Counted from the stretch's first letter, positions 6,253 through 13,627 are shown. The stretch is 15,035 bases of DNA from MGBC113645 sp036308445 (GCA_036308445.1 JAXJVS010000072.1:1-15035); one strand, 5' to 3'. Translations and numbers: made by a program. The notes: generated by a model from the letters alone, not told the origin.

Positions 6253-7431
6253 ATGGCAAATGTCTATGAAGAAGCATTAGAACTACATGAAAAAGCAAAA
6301 GGAAAATTAGGAGTATCACTTAGAGTTGATGTCGAAACAAAGAAAGATTTATCATTAGCATATACTCCAGGAGTTGCCGAACCATGTAGAAAGATTCATC
6401 AAAATAAAAATGATGTATATAAATATACTTGGAAAGGAAACAGTGTAGCTGTTGTTAGTGATGGGACTGCTGTTTTAGGTTTAGGAGATATAGGTCCTGA
6501 AGCTGCAATGCCGGTTATGGAAGGAAAATCTATTTTATTTAAAAGATTTGCGGATATTGATGCTGTTCCTATCTGTTTAGATACTAAAGATCCAAAAGAA
6601 ATTATAAATATTGTAAAAGCTATTGCTCCTACATTTGGTGGTATTAATTTAGAAGATATTAGTGCTCCTAGATGTGTTGAAATCGAAAGAACTTTAAAGA
6701 AAGAATTAGATATTCCAGTATTCCATGATGATCAGCATGGAACTGCAATAGTAGTAACTGCTGGTTTAATTAATGCTTTAAAAGTTGTTGGTAAAAAAAT
6801 TGAAGATATTACTGTTGTTGTTAGTGGTACTGGAGCTGCTGGTTCTTCAATTATTAAAATGATTCATGATTTAGGAGTTAAAGAAATCTATGGATTTAAT
6901 ATTAATGGTATTGTGTTAAAAGAAGATTATGATCAATATGATTTCTTAACACAAGAATTATCTTTAATCACAAATAGTCAAAATAAACGTATGACTATGA
7001 AAGAAGCTATGTTAGAAGCAGATGTATTTATTGGTGTTTCTGCTCCAGGTTTATTAACGCAAGAAATGGTAAAAAGCATGAAAGAAAAACCAATTGTTTT
7101 TGCGATGGCTAATCCAGAACCTGAAATTAAATATGATGATGCGATAGAAGCTGGTGTAGCAGTTATGGGTACAGGACGTAGTGATTATCCTAACCAGATT
7201 AATAATTTATTAGCTTTCCCAGGTTTATTTAGAGGGGCTTTAGATGTTAAGGCAACTAAGATTACAGAAGAGATGAAATTAGCTGCAGCGTATGGTTTAG
7301 CTTCTTTAGTGGATGAAAAAGAATTAAATGATAAATATATCATCCCTGATGCAACTGACCCTAGAGTGGCTAAAATAGTGGCTAAAGCAGTAGGTGAAAA
7401 AGCAATAGAACAAGGAGTTATTCATAAATAA
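6253..7431 (+). CDS. Malic enzyme, NAD(P)-dependent (oxaloacetate-decarboxylating)
   Basis: Oxidatively decarboxylates malate to pyruvate and CO2 in the cytosol. The 392-residue short bacterial form shows YTPGVAEPC (37-45) with the catalytic Tyr37, VSDGTAVLGLGDIGP, the metal-binding LEDI and FHDDQHGT blocks, and a Rossmann loop GTGAAGS (192-198). NAD against NADP preference cannot be judged. The start is uncertain: an in-frame GTG at 6244 sits seven bases from GAGG (6233-6236) and would add three residues, whereas ATG 6253 has GAGTGA (6242-6247) five bases upstream. The ATG is preferred because the homologous start resembles MANVYEEALELHEK. An extended -10-like TGTCATAAT (6221-6229) may be its promoter. 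It stands alone with its own terminator. Confidence 0.93.
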   Translation: MANVYEEALELHEKAKGKLGVSLRVDVETKKDLSLAYTPGVAEPCRKIHQNKNDVYKYTWKGNSVAVVSDGTAVLGLGDIGPEAAMPVMEGKSILFKRFADIDAVPICLDTKDPKEIINIVKAIAPTFGGINLEDISAPRCVEIERTLKKELDIPVFHDDQHGTAIVVTAGLINALKVVGKKIEDITVVVSGTGAAGSSIIKMIHDLGVKEIYGFNINGIVLKEDYDQYDFLTQELSLITNSQNKRMTMKEAMLEADVFIGVSAPGLLTQEMVKSMKEKPIVFAMANPEPEIKYDDAIEAGVAVMGTGRSDYPNQINNLLAFPGLFRGALDVKATKITEEMKLAAAYGLASLVDEKELNDKYIIPDATDPRVAKIVAKAVGEKAIEQGVIHK

Positions 7432-7439
7432 CTCTTTTT
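7415..7439 (+). terminator. Terminator overlapping the malic enzyme stop codon
   Basis: GAGTTATT (7415-7422) pairs with AATAACTC (7427-7434) around CATA, then TTTTT. The left arm is coding sequence and the stop codon (7429-7431) is inside the right arm. Confidence 0.88.
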
Positions 7440-7487
7440 CTTTATTTTATTCCTTATTTTAGATACAATAAGAATGGAGGGATTTTA

Positions 7488-8690
7488 ATGAAGGAAAAAA
7501 TGAGAAAAGCTTTTGTGAAAGCTGAAGGTGGTTTATTTAACACAGTAGAAAAAGCTGATGTAGGTAGTAATTATACACAATTAGGTGAAATGGGAGTAGA
7601 TTTAATGGGATGGGCAGATCCTTTTGCTCCAGATTTTTCTTTACCAGATCATATATTAGAAGCAACAATGAAAGCTTTACAATCTAATGTTTCAGTTCAC
7701 TATACTGCTCCAATAGGTAACGAAGAATTAAAGAAAGTTATTGCTAAAAAACTAAAAGAAAAAAATCATTTAGATGTTGACCCGTTAAGAAATATATTAA
7801 TTACTCCTGGTAGTGATAGTGGTTTATATTACGCTATGTTATCATGTTTAAATGAAGGAGATGAAGTCATTATACCAACTCCTTGCTATCCAAATAATAT
7901 TCAAAATATTGATTTAATCGGAGCTAAAAGTGTATATGTAGAATTAAAAGCTGAAAATGAATATCAGTTAGATATAAATGATTTTAAAACAGCATTAACC
8001 TCTAAAACAAAGATGGTTGTTTTAACGCATCCAAATAATCCAACAACAACTGTATTTAATAAAAAATCATTAATAGAACTATCACAGTTTATTATTGATA
8101 ATGATTTGATTTTAGTTGTTGATATGGCATTTGAAGACTTTACTTTTGAAAATGAACTTATAACTCCAGCATCATTACCTGGTATGTGGGAAAGAACGAT
8201 TACAGTATTTTCAACTTCTAAAGGAATGGGCTTAAGTGGTTATCGAGTTGGTTATATTGTTACTAATGATGTATTTATGGATGCTTATTATGGTTGTGCT
8301 GTTTCTATTTTAGGAGCTACTAATACAGTGAGTCAGTTAGCTGTTATTGCGGCATTTAAGGATTCTTCTTTTATGGAAAGTTTTCATCAGGCATTTGATA
8401 TAAGACGTAAAAAGGCATATGAAATATTTAATTCTATTCCTAATGTTTCAATGAAATTAAGTGAATCTGGTTTTCTAGGATGGGTAGATGTTTCTAAGTT
8501 AGGCTCATCTACTGATATTGTTTCTTATTTGATTAAAGAAGCTAAAGTATGTGTTAATGATGGTATAAATTATGGAAAAGGTGGCGAAGGTCATTTTAGA
8601 ATAGTCTTAGGAGTTTATGAAGATAATGAAAAAGTATTTGATGCTTTATATCGTATCAAAGATGCTTTGATAAAGTATCAGAACTTATAG
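7488..8690 (+). CDS. PLP-dependent aminotransferase, class I/II (fold type I)
   Basis: A 400-residue aspartate-aminotransferase-superfamily enzyme. Signature residues: HYTAPIGNEELK at the substrate side, Asn184 in THPNNPTT, Asp212 in VVDMAFEDF (binds the PLP ring nitrogen), the Schiff-base Lys245 in FSTSKGMGLSGYRVGY, and Arg371 in GHFRIVLG for the substrate carboxylate. The position normally Tyr in the D-x-A-Y motif is Phe215, an unusual but not unique change at the residue that contacts the PLP hydroxyl. Amino donor and acceptor cannot be deduced; nothing ties it firmly to AspB, PatB or DapL. Its own GGAGG (7476-7480) precedes the ATG. It lies between the malic enzyme terminator and the promoter of the flavodoxin-like pair; no terminator is visible after it. 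Confidence 0.9.
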   Translation: MKEKMRKAFVKAEGGLFNTVEKADVGSNYTQLGEMGVDLMGWADPFAPDFSLPDHILEATMKALQSNVSVHYTAPIGNEELKKVIAKKLKEKNHLDVDPLRNILITPGSDSGLYYAMLSCLNEGDEVIIPTPCYPNNIQNIDLIGAKSVYVELKAENEYQLDINDFKTALTSKTKMVVLTHPNNPTTTVFNKKSLIELSQFIIDNDLILVVDMAFEDFTFENELITPASLPGMWERTITVFSTSKGMGLSGYRVGYIVTNDVFMDAYYGCAVSILGATNTVSQLAVIAAFKDSSFMESFHQAFDIRRKKAYEIFNSIPNVSMKLSESGFLGWVDVSKLGSSTDIVSYLIKEAKVCVNDGINYGKGGEGHFRIVLGVYEDNEKVFDALYRIKDALIKYQNL

Positions 8691-8694
8691 TTAT

Positions 8695-8723
8695 TTGACA
8701 AAAGATTGTAATGATTATAAAAT
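8695..8723 (+). promoter_or_regulatory. Sigma-A promoter of the flavodoxin-like gene pair
   Basis: Consensus TTGACA (8695-8700), 17-base spacer, TAAAAT (8718-8723). It begins four bases after the aminotransferase stop, so the next two genes probably form their own unit. A better TATAAT at 8723-8728 is 22 bases from the -35, too far to pair with it. Confidence 0.65.
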
Positions 8724-8747
8724 ATAATTATCGATAGGAGAATTATA

Positions 8748-9254
8748 ATGAAAAACTTAGTAATAACTGATAAAGATATTTCAACTGAATTATTTAGTAA
8801 TTCTGTTGTCGTTAATTTAAATAATATTCATTATTGTACTTGTACAGGCGGTTTAGAATGTTTTAAAAAAAATGGTGATTGTTATTTTCATGATGATATG
8901 CGATTGATATCGAGATGGATGAATGATTGTCAATTGATTATCTTTGTTACAAAAGTGAAATATGGTTGTTTTGACATTCCTTTTAAACGTATGTTAGAAA
9001 GATTGATTGTTAATTTTGAACCTTTTTATAGTATTGTAGAAGGAGAATCTGCTCATCAAGGTGTAAGTCAATTAAAGAAAAGACTAATAGTTATTGGCTA
9101 TGGTGATAATGATGATGAAGAAAAGGAAATCTTTAAAGATCTTGTAGAGGATTCATCAATAGGATTTATCTTTACTTCAATTCATACTTATTTTTGTTGT
9201 GAAGATGAATTAGAGGATACTTTACGTACTTTTGGAGGTGTTGATCATGTCTAA
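8748..9254 (+). CDS. Flavodoxin-like / NADPH-dependent FMN reductase-like protein, cysteine-containing
   Basis: A 168-residue protein. The segment CTCTGGLECFKKNGDCYFHDDM (Cys30, Cys32, Cys38, Cys45, Asp49-Asp50) matches the cysteine loop and DDM of FMN-reductase/iron-sulfur-flavoprotein relatives. In those the spacing is C-x2-C-x2-C-x5-6-C; here the second cysteine position appears to be Gly. Beta strands LIIFVTKV and RLIVIGYG fit a flavodoxin fold, and FDIPFKRMLER recalls the common P.KRFLDR helix. The N terminus (MKNLVITDKDISTEL) lacks the GSPR-x-NSNT phosphate loop that usually holds FMN, so flavin binding is doubtful. AGGAG (8736-8740) supports the start. The stop overlaps the next gene by eight bases, implying coupled translation. 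Substrate unknown. Confidence 0.6.
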   Translation: MKNLVITDKDISTELFSNSVVVNLNNIHYCTCTGGLECFKKNGDCYFHDDMRLISRWMNDCQLIIFVTKVKYGCFDIPFKRMLERLIVNFEPFYSIVEGESAHQGVSQLKKRLIVIGYGDNDDEEKEIFKDLVEDSSIGFIFTSIHTYFCCEDELEDTLRTFGGVDHV

Positions 9255-9828
9255 GATACTTTTAATAAGTTCTGGATTAAAACATACGGATGAGTTCGTA
9301 GAACCTTATATAAAACGTATTTGTTCTTATCTTCATAAACATAATGTAGTTGTTGATGTAAGAAATATGAAATCTTTTGATGAAAGAACATTTTTCTCTT
9401 ATGATCAGGTTGTTTTTGTTTTTATGAATGCTTTAGATAGTGTCCCTTCTTCAACTTTAGAATTGTTTGAACGTATTTCTTTAACTGAAAAAAATTATCA
9501 GGAAATCTATGCAATGATTATTTGTGATGAATTTGAAATTGAAAAATGTGATCATTCTAAAAAGATTATTAAGAAATGGTGTGAAAAAGAGAATCTTTTA
9601 TTTAAAGGTACTTTTCAGCTAGGTGCAGGACTAATCATCATGAAGTCATTAAGAAAATATACTGTAACAATGATGATTGAGAAGTTTGTTGATAAGATTA
9701 TTAATCATCAGGAAGTATTTATGAGTTTAACAGCGTTTTCTTTGAATGGTTTTATTAAGGATGGTAATCGCTATTGGCGAAATGAAATGAAGAAAAAAAG
9801 AAAAGAAGTAAAAATGAATCAGAAATGA
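9247..9828 (+). CDS. Flavodoxin-fold-like protein, partner of the preceding gene
   Basis: A 193-residue protein that I recognise only by fold-like features. It opens with a beta strand and turn (MSKILLISSGLKHTDEF) where flavodoxin-like reductases have a phosphate loop, but the loop is not canonical. VVVDVRNMKSF, QVVFVFMNALD and GTFQLGAG (compare the GLQ.GAGG end of FMN reductase relatives) fit an alternating alpha/beta protein. The C terminus is lysine-rich. The start is placed at ATG 9247 because GGAGGTG (9234-9240) lies six bases upstream; a TTG at 9232 would put the ribosome site inside the gene. It overlaps the upstream gene by eight bases, so the two products probably work together, perhaps as a heterodimer (inference). 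Alternative: an uncharacterised protein unrelated to flavin chemistry. Confidence 0.55.
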   Translation: MSKILLISSGLKHTDEFVEPYIKRICSYLHKHNVVVDVRNMKSFDERTFFSYDQVVFVFMNALDSVPSSTLELFERISLTEKNYQEIYAMIICDEFEIEKCDHSKKIIKKWCEKENLLFKGTFQLGAGLIIMKSLRKYTVTMMIEKFVDKIINHQEVFMSLTAFSLNGFIKDGNRYWRNEMKKKRKEVKMNQK

Positions 9829-9839
9829 TTCATTTTTTT
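9811..9839 (+). terminator. Terminator overlapping the stop of the second flavodoxin-like gene
   Basis: AAAATGAATCA (9811-9821) pairs with TGATTCATTTT (9826-9836) around a GAAA tetraloop, followed by T. The TGA stop is the first three bases of the right arm. Confidence 0.9.
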
Positions 9840-9858
9840 ATTTTTTATTACATATATT
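9830..9858 (+). promoter_or_regulatory. Candidate sigma-E promoter of spoIVA
   Basis: TCATTTT (9830-9836), 14-base spacer, CATATATT (9851-9858), compared with the sigma-E pattern TCATATT-N14-CATACAAT. Start near 9865 would leave AAGGAGG (9869-9875) intact in a short leader. B. subtilis spoIVA is a sigma-E gene. The -35 lies inside the preceding terminator. A pattern match only. Confidence 0.45.
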
Positions 9859-9881
9859 GATTTGTAAGAAGGAGGCATTTT

Positions 9882-11360
9882 ATGCAAACTATAGATATAT
9901 TAAAAGATATTGGAAAAAGGTGTGAGGGAGATGTTTATTTAGGGATTGTAGGGCCTGTAAGAGTAGGGAAATCCTCTTTTATTAAACGCTTTATGGAAGT
10001 CGCTGTTATTCCTTATATTGATGATATAGATGCTAAAAAAAGAGCCATAGATGAATTACCACAATCCGGTGAAGGGCGCATGATTATGACAGTAGAACCT
10101 AAGTTTGTTCCAAATCAGGCAGCTCATATTAAGATTGGTGAGAATTTAGGAGTTAATGTTCGTTTAGTAGATTGTGTAGGATATGTTATAGATGGGGCTA
10201 AAGGATATAAGGATGATAGTGGCATTCGTTATGTAAAAACCCCTTGGTATTTAGAATCTATTCCTTTTGATGAAGCGGCTAAGGTAGGGACTCAAAAAGT
10301 TATTCAGGATCATTCAACAATTGGTATTGTTGTAACATGTGATGGTAGTATTTGTGAAATTGATAAAGAGGATTATGTAAGTGTTACAGACGAAGTTATT
10401 AAAGAATTAAAAGATATTGGAAAACCATTTGTTATTGTTGTTAATAGTGTGAATCCTCAAGGAATAGAATGTCAGAAACTTGTTCAAAATCTCAAAGAAA
10501 AACATGATGTTCCAGTTATGGCTTTAAAAGTTAATGAAATGAATGAAATTGAAATTACTCATTTATTAAAAGAAGCTTTATATGAATTTCCAATTCATGA
10601 AGTAAAAATTGAAGTTCCTAGATGGATAGCATTAATGGATAATGGACATTGGTTAAAAACAACATTAGATGAAGCATTAGAAAAGTCAATATCACAGATA
10701 CATCGATTTAAAGATGTGGAAAAAATAGCTTCAAGTATGAATGATTTTGATTTTATATCCAAAGCTTATTTATCTTCTTTAGATACATCATCATCCTCTG
10801 CTACCTTAAGAATTGTAGAGAAGAAAGGTTTATATAATGAAATATTAAATGAAATACTAGGACAAGAAAAATTTGATAGTGCTATGTTTTTAAAACAGAT
10901 TCAAACGCTTATTCTACATGACAAGGAATATAACGCCTATAAAAATGCGATTTCAATGGTTAAACAAACTGGCTATGGCTATGCTTTACCAACAATGAAT
11001 GAAATTGAATTAAGTCAACCAGAAGTTATTAAACAGGGTCCTAGGTATGGTATGAAACTCGTTTCTACAGCTTCTACGATTCATATGATTAAAGTAGATA
11101 TAGAAAGTACTTTTGAACCAATTATTGGTTCAAAAGAACAGGCTGAAGCCTTTATTAACTATCTTCAAAGTCATGGTTCAGATAATAAAGAAGCTATTTT
11201 TGACTGTGATGTTTTTGGTCGAAAACTAGGAGATTTAATCAATGAAGGAATGCGTATGAAATTAGCAGCAATGCCCGAAAGCGCTACCTTAAAAGTACAC
11301 GATATTTTGAGCAAAATTGTTAATAAAGGGAAGAGTAATGTTATTGCGATAGTTTTATAA
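9882..11360 (+). CDS. spoIVA: Stage IV sporulation protein A, spore coat basement-layer ATPase
   Basis: SpoIVA coats the outer forespore membrane on the mother-cell side, polymerising on ATP hydrolysis to form the base on which the coat assembles. At 492 residues it equals the B. subtilis protein. Family blocks are DILKDIGKRCEGDVYLGIVG, the Walker A loop GPVRVGKSS (24-32, with Lys30), DELPQSGEGRMIMTVEPKFV, RLVDCVGY, a GTQKVIQDHSTIGIVVT segment, and NSVNPQ. The middle and C-terminal domains keep MVKQTGYGYALP, TIHMIKVDIESTFEPIIGS and the hydrophobic end VIAIVL, the region needed for membrane targeting and polymerisation. AAGGAGG at 9869-9875 sets the start. The HU gene follows, as in B. subtilis (spoIVA-hbs). 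With cotE in the same window, an active sporulation programme is likely. Confidence 0.96.
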   Translation: MQTIDILKDIGKRCEGDVYLGIVGPVRVGKSSFIKRFMEVAVIPYIDDIDAKKRAIDELPQSGEGRMIMTVEPKFVPNQAAHIKIGENLGVNVRLVDCVGYVIDGAKGYKDDSGIRYVKTPWYLESIPFDEAAKVGTQKVIQDHSTIGIVVTCDGSICEIDKEDYVSVTDEVIKELKDIGKPFVIVVNSVNPQGIECQKLVQNLKEKHDVPVMALKVNEMNEIEITHLLKEALYEFPIHEVKIEVPRWIALMDNGHWLKTTLDEALEKSISQIHRFKDVEKIASSMNDFDFISKAYLSSLDTSSSSATLRIVEKKGLYNEILNEILGQEKFDSAMFLKQIQTLILHDKEYNAYKNAISMVKQTGYGYALPTMNEIELSQPEVIKQGPRYGMKLVSTASTIHMIKVDIESTFEPIIGSKEQAEAFINYLQSHGSDNKEAIFDCDVFGRKLGDLINEGMRMKLAAMPESATLKVHDILSKIVNKGKSNVIAIVL

Positions 11361-11367
11361 TTTTGGG

Positions 11368-11396
11368 TTGATTTTAATAGTTCTTAATGATATACT
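11368..11396 (+). promoter_or_regulatory. Strong sigma-A promoter of the HU gene
   Basis: TTGATT (11368-11373), 17-base spacer, TATACT (11391-11396), preceded by an extended -10 TG (11388-11389). It would drive HU in vegetative cells independently of the sporulation-linked spoIVA. Confidence 0.8.
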
Positions 11397-11426
11397 ACCA
11401 CTTAGATTTAAATAGGAGGCAGTGAA

Positions 11427-11699
11427 ATGAACAAAAAAGAACTTGTTGATATTGTTTCAGAAAAGAGAGATTTAACTAAAAAAGACGCTGAAGCATTAGT
11501 AGATACAGTATTTGAAACTATGGTGGAAAGTATTTTAAATGGCGATAAAGTTCTTATATCTGGGTTTGGTACTTTCAAAGTAAACAGTAGAAAAGAAAGA
11601 AAAGGAGTAAGTCCTAAAACTAAGGAAACCATGATTATTCCTGCAAGCAAAACTGTTTCATTCAAACCAAGTCATAGATTAAAAGATGCAATGAATTAA
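11427..11699 (+). CDS. hup: Histone-like DNA-binding protein HU
   Basis: Small basic nucleoid protein that binds and bends DNA as a dimer. The 90-residue length is exactly typical. Visible are the N-terminal helix pair (MNKKELVDIVSEKRDLTKKDAEALVDTVFE), the conserved GFGTFKV strand, the flexible arm ERKGVSPKTKETMIIPASK with its tip proline, and the closing FKPSHRLKDAMN. AGGAGG (11414-11419) lies seven bases before the ATG. It has its own strong promoter and a terminator that includes the end of the gene, so it is a monocistronic vegetative gene behind spoIVA. The same order in B. subtilis (spoIVA-hbs) supports orthology to hbs. Confidence 0.96.
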   Translation: MNKKELVDIVSEKRDLTKKDAEALVDTVFETMVESILNGDKVLISGFGTFKVNSRKERKGVSPKTKETMIIPASKTVSFKPSHRLKDAMN

Positions 11700-11712
11700 T
11701 GCATCTTTTTTA
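11681..11712 (+). terminator. Terminator overlapping the HU stop codon
   Basis: AAAAGATGCA (11681-11690) pairs with TGCATCTTTT (11700-11709); the nine-base loop holds the last codons and the TAA. The T run at 11706-11711 follows the GC-containing core. Confidence 0.82.
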
Positions 11713-11723
11713 TTTAAAAAAGT

Positions 11724-11752
11724 TTAAACTTTGTTAATAAATAGGTTATACT
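11724..11752 (+). promoter_or_regulatory. Candidate promoter of the YugP-like gene, with palindrome
   Basis: TTAAAC (11724-11729), 17-base spacer, TATACT (11747-11752). The -35 is poor (3 of 6). It lies within the perfect palindrome AAAGTTTAAACTTT (11719-11732), which could be an operator or chance in AT-rich DNA. Confidence 0.4.
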
Positions 11753-11772
11753 ATAGGTATGAGGTGATAAAT

Positions 11773-12489
11773 ATGTGGAGTTGGTATTTATATAGTAATC
11801 CATATTATATGATTGGAACTGTATTTGTTTTATTGGCATCATTACTAGCAATCTATGCTCAAGGGAAAGTGACATCTAATTATTCTAAATATCGAAAAAT
11901 TATGAATCATCGTATGTTAACTGGGGCACAGGTGGCAAGAGATATATTAAATAAAAATGGTTTATCAAATGTAGAAATTAGAAGAGTCAATGGTCAATTA
12001 TCTGATCATTATAATCCATCTGATAATACTGTCAATTTATCTGCTGAGATTTATGATGGAACTTCTATAGCAGCTGTTGCAGTAGCTGCTCATGAATGTG
12101 GTCATGCTATTCAGCATAAAGAAGGTTATAGAGCAATTGTAGTGAGAAATATTATTCTTCCTTTTGCTAATATTGGACAATATTTAGGTTGGGTAGCAAT
12201 CATGATCGGATTAGCCTTAGGCCATACAAATATAGCCTGGATAGGTTTTATTTTAATGCTAGGTATCTTAGCATTTCAGTTAGTAACATTACCAGTAGAA
12301 TTTAATGCATCTTCTCGTGCATTAACAATATTAAATCAATATTATTTAGATCCAGATGAATATAATGGAGCTAAAAATATGCTTTCTGCAGCTGCTTTAA
12401 CTTATGTTGCAGCGATGATTTCTACGTTAATGAGTATGCTTAGAATCTTTTTAATCATTTTTGGTAATTCAAGAGACAATAGACGATAA
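11773..12489 (+). CDS. YugP-family membrane zinc metallopeptidase
   Basis: Member of the neutral zinc metallopeptidase family represented by B. subtilis YugP, whose substrate is unknown. The 238-residue protein begins with a membrane segment (YYMIGTVFVLLASLLAIYAQ), then a domain with TGAQVARDILNKNGL and LSDHYNPSDNTVNLS, then the zinc site HECGHAIQH (His107, Glu108, His111). Two or more further membrane segments follow, with a conserved LPVEFNASSRAL motif whose Glu176 is the likely third zinc ligand, and a last hydrophobic helix near the C terminus. ATG 11773 is chosen because GAGGTGAT (11761-11768) sits just before it; an in-frame TTG at 11731 would place the promoter inside the gene. Single gene with its own terminator. 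Confidence 0.9.
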   Translation: MWSWYLYSNPYYMIGTVFVLLASLLAIYAQGKVTSNYSKYRKIMNHRMLTGAQVARDILNKNGLSNVEIRRVNGQLSDHYNPSDNTVNLSAEIYDGTSIAAVAVAAHECGHAIQHKEGYRAIVVRNIILPFANIGQYLGWVAIMIGLALGHTNIAWIGFILMLGILAFQLVTLPVEFNASSRALTILNQYYLDPDEYNGAKNMLSAAALTYVAAMISTLMSMLRIFLIIFGNSRDNRR

Positions 12490-12506
12490 TATATCGTCTT
12501 TTTTTT
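12481..12506 (+). terminator. Terminator overlapping the yugP-like stop codon
   Basis: AGACGATA (12481-12488) pairs with TATCGTCT (12492-12499), three-base loop, then a run of T. The TAA (12487-12489) straddles the end of the left arm. Confidence 0.88.
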
Positions 12507-12533
12507 GCATTCTTTATTTATTTAGAGTATAAT
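12505..12533 (+). promoter_or_regulatory. Candidate promoter of the tseB-dnaD-nth operon
   Basis: Perfect TATAAT (12528-12533) with TTGCAT (12505-12510) 17 bases upstream. The -10 is strong, the -35 weak. The first T residues belong to the preceding terminator. Confidence 0.55.
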
Positions 12534-12554
12534 GATTAAGCGAGGTGAGAGACA

Positions 12555-13031
12555 ATGGGTAAATATAAATTTAAGATTACTGTTTTTTTATTAGTTATAT
12601 TACTATTTGTAACAGTATTTTATATGGCTTTTGTTCATGTTCCTTATTATCAATATCATAATAATCTAATTATGATTAGAAATGAAATTTGTGAAACTAA
12701 CAATTATCAATATGATGATTATTTTTATGCACATCATGGTAATGATGTTTATTATATAATAAGAATAAAAATGAATAATGAACAGTATTATGTTGCTTAT
12801 AATACTGATAAACAATTAGTTTCTAGTTTAAAAGCTCCTTTCGCAAGTGAAGAAGAAGTTATGAAAGCAATTGAAGAAAAATACCAGACAAAGATTGAGA
12901 AACTAGAAGTTGGATATGAAAATAATAAATTTGTATATTATGTAAAGATTCAGACGGATACAAAACTAACTTATGTTTATTATTCGTTAGAAACAGGAGA
13001 TTTTTTGAAAGCATATTATATTGAGGATTAA
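12555..13031 (+). CDS. TseB/YpmB-like membrane-anchored protein
   Basis: A 158-residue protein with a short positive N terminus (MGKYKFK) and one membrane segment at about residues 8-29, leaving about 130 residues outside the cell. The outer part looks like two PepSY-type repeats: YYIIRIKMNNEQYYVAYNTD then a helix (EEEVMKAIEEKY), and FVYYVKIQTD followed by YVYYSLETGDF. This layout, and its place directly before dnaD and nth, match B. subtilis YpmB (TseB), a regulator of cell wall elongation that acts on a penicillin-binding protein. Sequence similarity seen by eye is modest, so synteny carries much of the call. GAGGTGA (12542-12548) supports the start. Only two bases separate its stop from the dnaD ATG, so the genes are cotranscribed. 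Confidence 0.75.
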   Translation: MGKYKFKITVFLLVILLFVTVFYMAFVHVPYYQYHNNLIMIRNEICETNNYQYDDYFYAHHGNDVYYIIRIKMNNEQYYVAYNTDKQLVSSLKAPFASEEEVMKAIEEKYQTKIEKLEVGYENNKFVYYVKIQTDTKLTYVYYSLETGDFLKAYYIED

Positions 13032-13033
13032 GT

Positions 13034-13627
13034 ATGGATGAATTGATGAATTATAATTGTATTAACTTTTCTAAATTATTGTTAATAAAGGCTAAAGAAT
13101 TAAAGATTAATGATTTACAGTCACATTTACTTTTGATTATTATGACTATGCAGGATTTAAATATTAGACCAATTAATCCTCAGACAATATCTAAATTATC
13201 TTCATTATCTTTAAAACAAATTGATGAGATATTATTATCTTTGTTAGATATGCATATTATTGATAGAAAACAAGGAAAGTTGGATTTGTCACCTTTATAT
13301 CAATATCTTTTAAAAGAAGAAGTACAAAAAGAACAAGCAGTAGATCTGGTTTCAATCTTTGAAGATGCTTTTGGCAGAAGTTTGAGTCAAAGAGAATTAG
13401 AGATCATTAATTCTTTTAAAAGAGCGGGATATCATGATGAGATGATTGTAGATGCTTTAAATGAGGCTGTGAAATCAGGAGTGATTAATTTTAGATATAT
13501 TGAAAAGATATTAGAAAATTGGTCTAGATATGGTGTTAATAAAAGATTTGTAAGAGAAAAGAATAAGGAAGAAGATAATATTTCTCAACAGATTAAAGAT
13601 TATAATTGGTGGGATAATCATGATTAA
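13034..13627 (+). CDS. dnaD: DnaD primosomal replication protein
   Basis: DnaD works with DnaB and DnaI to load the replicative helicase at oriC and restart sites in low-GC Firmicutes. The 197-residue protein shows an N-terminal winged-helix part (about 10-95: INPQTISKLSSLSLKQIDEILLSLLDMHIIDRK) and the DnaB/DnaD DNA-binding domain (about 103-170: IFEDAFGRSLSQRELEIINSF then YIEKILENW, giving the Y-x3-I-x3-W pattern at Tyr155, Ile159, Trp163). The tail DYNWWDN recalls the end of B. subtilis DnaD. Its ribosome site GAGGAT (13023-13028) is inside the end of the upstream gene, and its stop overlaps the nth start by eight bases, so translation along the operon is coupled. Position before nth is as in B. 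subtilis. Confidence 0.92.
   Translation: MDELMNYNCINFSKLLLIKAKELKINDLQSHLLLIIMTMQDLNIRPINPQTISKLSSLSLKQIDEILLSLLDMHIIDRKQGKLDLSPLYQYLLKEEVQKEQAVDLVSIFEDAFGRSLSQRELEIINSFKRAGYHDEMIVDALNEAVKSGVINFRYIEKILENWSRYGVNKRFVREKNKEEDNISQQIKDYNWWDNHD

Noticed and set aside
9232..9246. TTG start for the second flavodoxin-like gene
   Set aside because: The GGAGGTG ribosome site lies inside this extension and is well spaced for ATG 9247.
11408..11665. Minus-strand hydrophobic reading frame opposite the HU gene
   Set aside because: Antisense of an unmistakable HU gene; the hydrophobic look comes from the reverse complement of Lys-rich codons.
11731..11772. TTG start for the YugP-like protein
   Set aside because: The extension would cover the likely -10 region and the GAGGTGAT ribosome site of ATG 11773.
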